Shown here: positions 9,073-17,109 of the stretch, one piece after another
Numbering within the stretch: position 1 is the stretch's first letter
Layout of the letters: each line of letters opens with the position of its first letter
Assembly: GCF_024749285.1 (NCBI RefSeq)
Contig: NZ_CP087196.1
Location: 4,030,001 to 4,094,000 of the forward strand
DNA from: Pseudomonas sp. B21-015
GTDB taxonomy: Bacteria > Pseudomonadota > Gammaproteobacteria > Pseudomonadales > Pseudomonadaceae
Length of the DNA stretch: 64,000 nt
Reading direction: 5' to 3'
Notes under the pieces: model-generated
Databases searched by the model: none
The model's input: only the letters and a program-made list of their open reading frames with translations
Told to the model about the DNA's origin: nothing
Position numbers and translations under genes: made by a program

Positions 9073-9175
9073 CACTTTCTCCTAAAGTCTTAATCGTCCG
9101 TTTTATCTACCACTCCACTCTGTGCGCCATAAGCGAACAAAGAGTGAAACTTACACACATGATTGCTACAAGCAA

Positions 9176-10033
9176 CTACGCATCTATTCTCGAAAACTCC
9201 ACCCTTGACCCGTAGAACAAAGATGCTCGCTCTGAAACTGTGTTGACATCGCCTGTCGTAAAGAACTTATTATCTCCCACTCTTGCATTAGAGAAGCGAG
9301 GGTTACTTTTTAGGTATTCAACCAGACTCTGTGCGCAAGCATCGGACTGGGAAATTATACGCATTGAGCCCGGGAGCTCCGTTCGCCATATATGCTCAAC
9401 TATCGGATAATGCGTACATCCCAAAATGCAAACATCTGGAGTTTGCGCAGCGGCATTCAGAAGCGCTTTAACATTTTTACGGATTTCGGCGCGCACTCTA
9501 TCCTCAGGTGCGTCTTGCTCAATGAGCAAAGCGAGACCAGGGCATGCTTGTTGGTACACGTTTATTCCAGGACGTCTGTTATTGATTTCCACAGCAAAGG
9601 CATTTGATTGAACCGTGTGCTGAGTAGCGAAAATGGCGACGCTCTCCACAGGGTAATCAGAGTGATCATGCGTGGCAGCGGATGTCGGATTCCAAGGCGC
9701 TCCCGTAATCGCTTCAGCGACAGGTGCGATCACGCCGATCACCCTCCGACCTGGATACACTTCTGGAAGCCACGCCTGCTGTAATTTCCGCAGACTAATT
9801 GCCACCGCAGTATTACAGGCGATGACTACCAGTGAGCAGCCATACCTGAAAAGGCGATCAAGGGCGGCTTGTGTCAGATCATGGATATCGTCGGATACAT
9901 TATTGCCATAGGGCGCGTTTCCATGATCACCCAAATAGACGAATTGTTCATTTTGCAAGACGGATTCAAACGCGCGCATCACCGTTAATCCGCCGCTACC
10001 GAAATCAAATACGCCAATCAAAATGAACCTCAC
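9176..10033 (-). CDS. Glutamate racemase-family protein (atypical MurI homologue)
   Basis: Cofactor-independent amino-acid racemase of the MurI family, 285 aa. Both catalytic cysteines are present: Cys73 in ACNTA and Cys206 in GCTHYP. Two substrate-binding motifs deviate. The usual FDSGVGG is FDFGSGG, so the conserved Ser at position 11 is Phe. The usual GDTARVPYG is GDHGNAPYG. It starts with GTG, and AT-rich codon use resembles its island neighbours rather than core genes. A cell-wall role is unlikely, because the main murI is normally near core genes. Lying 34 bp after a LysE-type exporter, it may supply a D-amino acid or another racemised acid to a product. Confidence 0.82.
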   Translation of the reverse strand: MRFILIGVFDFGSGGLTVMRAFESVLQNEQFVYLGDHGNAPYGNNVSDDIHDLTQAALDRLFRYGCSLVVIACNTAVAISLRKLQQAWLPEVYPGRRVIGVIAPVAEAITGAPWNPTSAATHDHSDYPVESVAIFATQHTVQSNAFAVEINNRRPGINVYQQACPGLALLIEQDAPEDRVRAEIRKNVKALLNAAAQTPDVCILGCTHYPIVEHIWRTELPGSMRIISQSDACAQSLVEYLKSNPRFSNARVGDNKFFTTGDVNTVSERASLFYGSRVEFSRIDA

Positions 10034-10067
10034 TTGAATGCTGGTGATACCAAGCTGTCACAATCAC

Positions 10068-10670
10068 TCAGATCGTTGTCGCAATAGCAGCAGCGACACC
10101 GACATATAAAACGCCCGTCACCACACTCATTTGGCGTTTGGTTCGAAAAATCTTCGCCGCATGGCGAGCCAGAAGCATATACATGGAATACACCGACGTA
10201 GAAATGAATATTGCCGTCGCCACCAATGCAATGCACTGCGGAACATAAGGCAAAGTCTTATCTATGAATGTCGGAAATAATATTATATTCGTCAATATAC
10301 CCTTAGGATTTGTGAATGAGACAATTATCGCCCCCGTGAACATTTGAAGCGGTGTACGCTTGCTTGATGTCGCAACAACTACTTGGGAGTGCGAGCGCAA
10401 CGATTTCAGCGCAAGATAGAACAGGTACGCAACGCCCACCCATTTAAGCCAAAACAAAATGTCAGGATTATTACTGACGAGTATGCCGAGCCCCGAAAGA
10501 ACAACAACTGCGTGCCCCCCGCTCGCCAACCCGAAACCAACAGCGCCCGGAAATGATTCCTTGAAACCATGATCCAGTGCTTGTGCCATAGAGAAGGCAA
10601 CATTCGGCCCCGGAAGGATCGCCGCTGAAAGAAATACGACGCAAAACAATATCCAAAGTTGAAAGCCCAT
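10068..10670 (-). CDS. LysE/RhtB-family exporter
   Basis: Inner-membrane exporter of amino acids or related small metabolites, 200 aa with six predicted membrane segments. The family signature GPNVAFSMAQALDHGF is followed by GVGFGLASGGH-like glycine-rich sequence, then FTNPKG in the middle. It stands between an amidotransferase and a racemase gene in the same direction with short gaps, so it probably exports the product of the cluster or gives self-protection from it. LysE-type exporters are frequent in Pseudomonas clusters for amino-acid-like toxins. Confidence 0.88.
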   Translation of the reverse strand: MGFQLWILFCVVFLSAAILPGPNVAFSMAQALDHGFKESFPGAVGFGLASGGHAVVVLSGLGILVSNNPDILFWLKWVGVAYLFYLALKSLRSHSQVVVATSSKRTPLQMFTGAIIVSFTNPKGILTNIILFPTFIDKTLPYVPQCIALVATAIFISTSVYSMYMLLARHAAKIFRTKRQMSVVTGVLYVGVAAAIATTI

Positions 10671-10764
10671 ACTGCACTATCCCTGTATAAGTGTCGAAGC
10701 CCGTATGTTTCCGCACTGACTGAAGTTATTAGTCCGAATCTCGATACCCTGTCACTCAAATGGT

Positions 10765-11478
10765 TTAAGCAGGCGTTTCTATCCATTTTGGAAGAAACGC
10801 TTTGATCCAGGTTGCGACCGCGGAGTCATATAGATGCCAGCCAGCAATATGCTCATCTGCGGGCTTCGTACCAGGCGCTTTGAGCCGTTCGGTACCCCGC
10901 ATTGCCCAGCGATTGATCGTCTCGTAAGTTACTTCGGGGTGAAATTGCAAAGCGTAGGCGTTACCTGCATATCGATAGGCTTGAACTGGAAAGGTCGAAC
11001 CTTCGGCGAGCTGCGTAGCGCCATTGGGCAAATCGAAGCCTTCGCTATGCCACTGATAGACATGGCCTGGAAAGGGTGCGCATGCGTCAGCGGTTATCTC
11101 GTGAGCAGCAGCAAGCGGTGTTATCGGATAATAACCCGCCTCAGTTCCTCCGTTATCGAGTCGGTAGACGCGCGCACCCAAGTGCCGAGTCAGCATTTGC
11201 GCGCCTAGACAAAGACCAAGCAATGGTTTCCCTTCCTTCAACGGCTTGGCCAACCAGTTGATTTCTTCGCGAATATACTCGTCGTTGTCATTAGCACTCA
11301 TCGGACCGCCGAAAACGACCACACCTTCGTACTCCCTCATACTCTGCGGAAGAGGATCACCAAATCGCGGCCTGCGGATATCAAGCTCGAATCCCAGTTG
11401 ACGCAGCAGGAAGCCTACTCGGCCAGGCGTAGATTGCTCCTGATGTAAGATAATCAGGATCTTCCGTATTTGACCCAT
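10765..11478 (-). CDS. Class I glutamine amidotransferase-like protein
   Basis: Stand-alone GATase1 domain of 237 aa, related to the amidotransferase part of GMP synthase. Cys90 lies in LLGLCLGAQ, and His180 and Glu182 lie in LQFHPEVT, which completes the triad. The FGGPMSAND oxyanion region is present. The family includes glutamine hydrolases and gamma-glutamyl amide hydrolases, such as the one that removes glutamate from gamma-glutamylanilide in aniline degradation. In a cluster that seems to make and oxidise an aromatic amine, a gamma-glutamyl hydrolase role is attractive but unproven. GGAG supports the ATG at 11478. Confidence 0.8.
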   Translation of the reverse strand: MGQIRKILIILHQEQSTPGRVGFLLRQLGFELDIRRPRFGDPLPQSMREYEGVVVFGGPMSANDNDEYIREEINWLAKPLKEGKPLLGLCLGAQMLTRHLGARVYRLDNGGTEAGYYPITPLAAAHEITADACAPFPGHVYQWHSEGFDLPNGATQLAEGSTFPVQAYRYAGNAYALQFHPEVTYETINRWAMRGTERLKAPGTKPADEHIAGWHLYDSAVATWIKAFLPKWIETPA

Positions 11479-11524
11479 TGCACAACTCCATGTTTTCAGA
11501 TTAGCAACTTAATCGTGGACTGGT

Positions 11525-12703
11525 TCAAATCGACGCTGCGAATGGAGGATTCCCGACCCATAGTTCTGCGAAGTTTTGCGCTGCGGGGCCAGACCCGAGA
11601 ATACGATCAAGTTCAGCTATCTGAAGTCGTCTATGGAAATGAGAGTTGTCGTCGAAACGATGTAGCAACATGGCCATCCAGTGGGAAAACTGTACATCCC
11701 TCCACACCTGTTTCAAGGCGATGTCGGAATAAGACAGCAGGAGCTCATCCTTGTCGCTGGCATAAAATTGTTCAAAGGCGCGAGCAAGAATATTAGCATC
11801 GGAAACTGCGAGATTAAGCCCTTTTGCGGCAGAAGGCGGCACGATGTGTGCAGCATCTCCCGCTAGAAAGAGCCTTCCCTTTTGCATTTTTTCGGCAACA
11901 AAACTTCTAAGCTGCACAATACTTTTTTCGATAATCGTCCCACCATTAACTTTCTCAGGCCTACCCTCTATACGTAATTGCAAAAGATCCCAGATTCGCG
12001 AACCAGACCACTCATTGAGATCTTCGTCCGGAGAACACTGCAAATAAATTCTTGAAACATTTGGGGAGCGCATGGTGAATAATGCAAGCCCGGTTTCGTG
12101 GCTGGAAAAAATGACATCCTCTGAAATGGGTGACATTTCGGCGAGAACCGCTAGCCAAGCAAAAGGATAGGTGTGCGAAAAGTGGGTAAGAGAATCAGCG
12201 ATATGCGGACGACAAATGCCATGAAAGCCGTCGCAGCCGACGACAAAGTCGCACTCTAGAGTCTGTTGTGTGTCGCCGTGCCTAAAAGAAATAGAAGGCG
12301 CATTTCCATCGGTATTATGAATCTGAACATCTGCAGCGTCGAACAAAAGTGGGTAATCTGTTTTTAAACGTGCTGCAATCAGATCCTTGATAATTTCCTG
12401 TTGACCATAAATGGTAACCGTACGCCCGGTGAGTGCTTGAAAATCCAATTCGCGCGTCGATCCATCATAATGGAACTGCAACGCAGAATGTATCATTCCT
12501 TCAGATTGAATCCTCGACCCAACACCACTTTCAGTAAGAATCTGGACCGTAGCAGGGGTGATCTGGCCTGCGCGACTGCGGCCCTCTACGTAATTTCTTG
12601 ATCGACTCTCAACAACCACGTTGCTGATATTCATAAGAGAAAGAAGCTGCCCCAACATTAATCCAGCCGGGCCGGCTCCAACGATTGCAACCTTTGTCCG
12701 CAT
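11525..12703 (-). CDS. PobA-like FAD-dependent aromatic monooxygenase
   Basis: Class A flavoprotein hydroxylase of 392 aa, colinear with 4-hydroxybenzoate 3-monooxygenase. The FAD motif GAGPAGLMLG (9-18), GRSRAG (41-46), FVVGCDGFHG (153-162) and GDAAHIVPP (282-290) are all present. By alignment to PobA from memory, the two tyrosines that deprotonate the phenol are replaced: Tyr201 by Phe199 and Tyr385 by Trp382. The carboxylate-binding Arg214 and Tyr222 are kept (Arg212, Tyr220). That argues for a benzoate substrate whose ring substituent need not be ionised, such as an aminobenzoate. It is the first large gene of a probable operon reaching the GST gene. Confidence 0.85.
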   Translation of the reverse strand: MRTKVAIVGAGPAGLMLGQLLSLMNISNVVVESRSRNYVEGRSRAGQITPATVQILTESGVGSRIQSEGMIHSALQFHYDGSTRELDFQALTGRTVTIYGQQEIIKDLIAARLKTDYPLLFDAADVQIHNTDGNAPSISFRHGDTQQTLECDFVVGCDGFHGICRPHIADSLTHFSHTYPFAWLAVLAEMSPISEDVIFSSHETGLALFTMRSPNVSRIYLQCSPDEDLNEWSGSRIWDLLQLRIEGRPEKVNGGTIIEKSIVQLRSFVAEKMQKGRLFLAGDAAHIVPPSAAKGLNLAVSDANILARAFEQFYASDKDELLLSYSDIALKQVWRDVQFSHWMAMLLHRFDDNSHFHRRLQIAELDRILGSGPAAQNFAELWVGNPPFAASI

Positions 12704-12854
12704 GGGTTTGTCCCTCTGAGTTATAAGGTTTTAAGTGAATTCAGCGACAGCTACTGTCCATGACTAATACTCCATCAGCTCTTCGCTGAATGAATTGTTT
12801 GCAACCGACCCTGAAATGGCTCTTGGATTTCTGTGCCCGCCTCTCATCTCAAGA

Positions 12855-13238
12855 TCATCGTTTTTTTGAAATTACACCACTCATGTATTGATGTAGATCG
12901 CGCAGATCATTAACACTCCAAGCGTGCGGCGGTATCTTTACACCGTTCTCTCGCAAAACTTTTGGAATCAAGTTTCCACTTGGGCGGAGTATTATCGATG
13001 ACACAATAACGCCCGGATAATCATTTAGTCGTTTCTTGAAAGCGGAGGTTGTAAGGTCAGGTGTTGGAGGATTGCTTTTATTAGCCAATGGCCCGGTTCC
13101 TTTGATATCTGCTCCATGGCACACGGCGCACCTCTGCAAATAGAGATTCTTCCCATTGACATCATCCGCAAAGGACAGCGATGTTTGAATAAGCGATAAA
13201 ACCCCTAGTAAAGCGATGAATGATATTTTCATTTTCAT
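12855..13238 (-). CDS. Periplasmic class I cytochrome c-like protein
   Basis: Small exported c-type cytochrome. The ATG at 13238 gives a 127-aa protein starting with a basic MKMK and a hydrophobic signal peptide ending near SFADD. An AAGG lies just upstream, and a longer start is less likely. The single heme motif CAVCH (Cys37, Cys40, His41) follows as expected, with a late Met near the C-terminus as possible sixth ligand. It is followed by the flavin monooxygenase 151 bp downstream. It may pass electrons for an oxidation step or be unrelated cargo. Confidence 0.8.
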   Translation of the reverse strand: MKMKISFIALLGVLSLIQTSLSFADDVNGKNLYLQRCAVCHGADIKGTGPLANKSNPPTPDLTTSAFKKRLNDYPGVIVSSIILRPSGNLIPKVLRENGVKIPPHAWSVNDLRDLHQYMSGVISKKR

Positions 13239-13338
13239 GTGGCCTTGTTGGATAAATTGGATCTGAATCAAGGGTAAACCCCAGCAGTGCCACTGCAACA
13301 CTCAATTCTCTCGATAACATTTGAACCGAAATTATTCA

Positions 13339-13642
13339 TTAGCAATGTACTCGCGAGAGATCGACTGGCTCACCGACATTGCCCCATAAGCCCTCAAACC
13401 ACGGTCGTCGTTTTCGCGCCACGGCCAGGCGCAAGACTGGCTTGACGTTTCTTGCATCGTCATCCCACAGGGCGCCCACGGCCAGTACCTGATGGTGAAG
13501 CGTGGACAGGGTGTGATGCATCTTCTAACGCACCACTGCATGGCGAAACACGCTCATCAGGTTGCGAGCGGGCATCGACGCCCAGCGCTGCCTCCGTGGC
13601 CCAGAAATCGCGTAACACAAACATTACATGCCTCCAATAGAC
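13339..13642 (-). pseudogene. IS1380-family transposase C-terminal remnant
   Basis: Read on the minus strand across a frameshift, the protein pieces are FVLRDFWATEAALGVDA, NLMSVFRHAVV, then (after an in-frame stop) KMHHTLSTLHHQVLAVGA and LRLAVARKRRPWFEGLW. These match the end of IS1380-type transposases. The 5' part of the element is missing, and so are the stop-free frame and intact ends. It marks the right part of the accessory island. Confidence 0.75.
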
Positions 13643-14185
13643 CACGCGTTCAATAATGGTCGAGCGTGCAGGAAATGGTGGTTAATACCTGTTGATAGTG
13701 CGCGAACTACTCAATGTGTCGATATCGATTTATTCCGGCCGATAAAGTTCTTCGCGCATTTCAGAGGCGGAAACGAACGACGTCGAACATAACTAAAAGT
13801 TATGCCGTAGATGCTTTCTTCATATCGAGCGATCGCCAGCCGGCGAGGGACTTGCTCATGCCGAAGACGTAATGACACCTATCGCCAGAACGGCGTTGAG
13901 AGGAAACTGATAATGCGCGGAGTGCCTTGGAGGAAAAGACAAGTGGAGGAGAAGACGTATTTATAGCTGCGGTATGAAACATGCCAATCCCTTGAGCGTA
14001 TATAATTCTATTGATTACAATGAGTACGATCCTTGCTCACGACCAATACCTTCACACTTGTTTCTGGACATGTCAATATCAAAAAAATAAATTGACAAGC
14101 TTATTACTAGGAGAGTGTGGACAAAATCAGACCGTAAGTCGACGCACCAGCAATCGCGCTTCTGCCAGCCACACTCAAGCTTCAC
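13643..14185. other. Mixed remnant DNA, no intact gene
   Basis: About 540 bp of variable composition between the IS1380-like remnant and the island edge. A short minus-strand frame at 13800-13982 reads like degraded transposon sequence but cannot be assigned. No promoter, RNA or intact gene is supported. Confidence 0.4.
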
Positions 14186-14254
14186 TCACGCCGTGTAATC
14201 GGTGCTGCGATCACCGCGCATGACGTTGAAGGTGGCGATTTTCAGGTTCTTCAT
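14186..14254 (-). pseudogene. Possible exonuclease III (xth) N-terminal stub
   Basis: A 22-codon frame starts with MKNLKIATFNV, the usual start of Pseudomonas exonuclease III proteins, then diverges (MRGDRST...) and stops. If this is correct, the island end cut an xth gene after 11 codons. The rest of xth is not in the window. The match is only 11 residues, so this is tentative; it could be a short unrelated peptide. Confidence 0.35.
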
Positions 14255-14338
14255 GGTCCGACACTCGCAACGGATGGACGGTATCCAGTTGTGACCGAGG
14301 GCTGCCACGGCAGTTGCCGTGACGAACGAAACAGGCGA

Positions 14339-16924
14339 CTAAAGGTGCGCGCCCTGCTGCGGAAAATCTTCCTGCGAGGCATTGAGCAACGGCAGCAACG
14401 CATACCTGTCCACCGGACGACTGAGGTAGAACCCCTGCACCTCATGGCACTGATCCGAGATCAGAAAATCCAGCTGCTCCAGCGTCTCGACACCTTCAGC
14501 GGTCACCGTCAGGCCCATGGCCTTGCCCAGGTTGATGATCGCCTGCACCACGGCGCGATCATTGCTGCCATTGCCCATGGACGAGATGAAGCGCTTGTCG
14601 ATCTTGATCCCGTCGAACGGATACGTGCGCAAGTAACCCAGCGAAGAATATCCGGTGCCGAAGTCGTCCATGTTCAGCCGCACGCCCAGCTCCTTGAGCG
14701 CGTTCATGGTCGCCAGGGCGCCATCGACGTCGTTGAGCATCACGTTTTCAGTGATCTCCAGCTCCAGCCGACTGGCGGGCAAGCGGGTCTGAATCAACAC
14801 TTCCCGGACGTCCTCGATCACATCGCTACGGGCAAACTGCACCGGTGACAGGTTAACCGACACCATCATCGCGCCGGGCCAGGTCAGGGCCGTCTCGCAC
14901 GCCTCGCGCAGCACCCAACGCCCCAACGGCACGATCAGGTCGGTCTGCTCGGCCAGCGGAATAAATGCATCGGGGCTCAACAAGCCTTGCACCGGGTGCT
15001 GCCAGCGCAGCAGCGCTTCGACCGAAACGATCCGTTTGCCATCGACGTGATAACGCGGCTGGTAATGCATCACGAATTCGTTGTGCTTGATCGCCTGACG
15101 CAGGTCGGTTTCCAGTTGCCGACGATGCTGGATCTGATCGTTCATGTGCGTTGCAAAGTAGCACCAGGTCTTCTTGCCATCGGATTTAGCCTGATACAAC
15201 GCGATATCGGCACACCGAATCAGCTCCTGCGGAATATGCCCCTGGCGCCGACTCAAGGCGATACCGATGCTCGCGCCGATGTGCAGCGTGTGATGGTGGT
15301 AGTGAATCGGTTGATGCAGGCTGTCGAGCAAGCGCCCGCAAAACCGGTCGATTTCCGCGTGACTGTCCATGCCATGGAGCACCAGCACGAACTCGTCGCC
15401 ACCCAATCGGGCGACCAGATCAATGTCCCGCGTGCTCTCACGCAAACGGGCAGCCACTTCCAGCAATACCGCATCGCCGGCCGGGTGACCGAGGGAATCG
15501 TTGATTGGCTTGAAGTTGTCCAGGTCGATCATCAACAGGGTCAGCGCCGTTGACTGCTCTTTCAGCGCCAGCGCCTCTTCGAGGTAGCGCGCCAGTTTGT
15601 TGCGGTTCGGCAAACCGGTCAGGGCGTCGTGCAACGACAGATGCTGGATCTGCGCATGGGCGGCGACCTCATCGGTGATGTCGTTGGCCGTCCCGCGAAA
15701 ACCCAGTACCGCGCCCTTGCGCCGGATCGGTCGCGCCGACACCCGGCAGACTCGTTGTTGCCCCGACTGATCGCGGTAGGAACAGCGCAAGTGGCTGACA
15801 GCCTGCTCTTCATCGAGCTTGTTCAGCCACAGCGACAAGGGTGTGGTATCGCAGTTGAGCAGTTGCCCGATGTTCTGCCCCAGCCACTGCTGATCGGAGA
15901 ACCCGGTAACAATGCTGAAGCGTCCCGACAAATAGGTGATGCAATGCTGGTCGTCGACTTCCCAGATCCAGTCGGACGCGGCCTCGGCCACGGCACGAAA
16001 ACGTTCTTCACTGGCCTCCAGCGCCTGGTTTGACAAATCGAGGCTGGTGTAACTGGCATCCACATGCCCGGACGTGCGCAAGACATACCGAAAGAAGTAG
16101 GCCGTCAACAACGCCAGAATCAGCAGCGCTCCGCCCAGTGGCGGCAGCAGCGACCAGAGCAGTTGATGACCCGGCTGCTCGAGCCGGGAGACCAGGCTGT
16201 AACCGGTGCCTGCGAGTGCGACGGCCGGCAGACCGGGAGCGATGGCGTCGTCGGCCGCCAGGCTCAAGTCATGCAAACCGTAGTCGGCACTCAAGACACT
16301 GAGCTTCTCGGGGTTCAATTCGTCGACGTATATCAGCACCGAAGTGCTTGTGGGATCGACCGCCGGACGCTCGTCATTGGGCACGATCGCGGCAGCCGTC
16401 AACAGCGCCGGCTTACCCTCGAACAAGGTGTACTGGCTGACGGGTTTGATGAGGCTTTCCTGACGCTGAACCGCCTCAACGAGCGGCGCCATCGATGTCG
16501 ACAGATAGGCCGCGGCCTCGTCCTGTACCTGAAGCCCGCGCACCACGGCGTATTTGCTTCGCTGAAGATCGACCACGAAAACACCATCGTAGTGGTCCAT
16601 GGTGAACAGGGTTTTACCCATGTTCTGCTCGACGTAGGCCCACTGCACATCGACCTCACCGTTCAGATGGTCGTAGGCCGTCGTCCAGTTCGCATAACTG
16701 GCGATGTAGTTTTTCGTGGCGGTGATGCGGTTTTCCAGGGCGCGCTGGGTATAGAAAGTGGTCTTGGCCAGGTCCTGGGCATCGAGCCGTCCGGCAATAC
16801 TGAACAGGGCGATCAGCGCGATCAGCACGCCAACGACAAACAGCAGACCGACAACGAATATCAGGTTGCGGGTAATTGGGGTATGGCGCGCAGGTGCGAC
16901 GGTGGTAACGGCAGACAAATCCAT
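14339..16924 (-). CDS. Membrane-bound GGDEF-EAL c-di-GMP enzyme with CHASE4-like and PAS domains
   Basis: Inner-membrane signalling protein of 861 aa for c-di-GMP turnover. Order: membrane helix (21-43), a periplasmic CHASE4-like sensor (about 50-255), second helix (258-282), a PAS domain (305-420), GGDEF domain with intact GGDEF (508-512), and EAL domain. The EAL domain has EALLRW (636-641), EITEN, DDFGTGYSS (753-761), DKRF and AEGVE. Both catalytic motifs look active; the EAL side has the metal ligands needed for phosphodiesterase activity. AGGA upstream supports the start. It is next to a second diguanylate cyclase in the same direction, 185 bp apart. It is the first core-like gene after the island. 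Confidence 0.93.
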   Translation of the reverse strand: MDLSAVTTVAPARHTPITRNLIFVVGLLFVVGVLIALIALFSIAGRLDAQDLAKTTFYTQRALENRITATKNYIASYANWTTAYDHLNGEVDVQWAYVEQNMGKTLFTMDHYDGVFVVDLQRSKYAVVRGLQVQDEAAAYLSTSMAPLVEAVQRQESLIKPVSQYTLFEGKPALLTAAAIVPNDERPAVDPTSTSVLIYVDELNPEKLSVLSADYGLHDLSLAADDAIAPGLPAVALAGTGYSLVSRLEQPGHQLLWSLLPPLGGALLILALLTAYFFRYVLRTSGHVDASYTSLDLSNQALEASEERFRAVAEAASDWIWEVDDQHCITYLSGRFSIVTGFSDQQWLGQNIGQLLNCDTTPLSLWLNKLDEEQAVSHLRCSYRDQSGQQRVCRVSARPIRRKGAVLGFRGTANDITDEVAAHAQIQHLSLHDALTGLPNRNKLARYLEEALALKEQSTALTLLMIDLDNFKPINDSLGHPAGDAVLLEVAARLRESTRDIDLVARLGGDEFVLVLHGMDSHAEIDRFCGRLLDSLHQPIHYHHHTLHIGASIGIALSRRQGHIPQELIRCADIALYQAKSDGKKTWCYFATHMNDQIQHRRQLETDLRQAIKHNEFVMHYQPRYHVDGKRIVSVEALLRWQHPVQGLLSPDAFIPLAEQTDLIVPLGRWVLREACETALTWPGAMMVSVNLSPVQFARSDVIEDVREVLIQTRLPASRLELEITENVMLNDVDGALATMNALKELGVRLNMDDFGTGYSSLGYLRTYPFDGIKIDKRFISSMGNGSNDRAVVQAIINLGKAMGLTVTAEGVETLEQLDFLISDQCHEVQGFYLSRPVDRYALLPLLNASQEDFPQQGAHL

Positions 16925-17109
16925 GCATTTATCCTGTCAATCGATCGCCTGATCAGGTGAGACCGGCGAGGCCTGGTCTGTCGTGCATGACCGCCAGGCT
17001 CTCCACTGACCATAGCAGTCATGCTCGATCATCGCCCCTGGATAATACAAGTCATTGCCACACTTGAAGAAGTGATCAGAGGGCCATTGCCAATCGACGG
17101 CCGCAAGCT

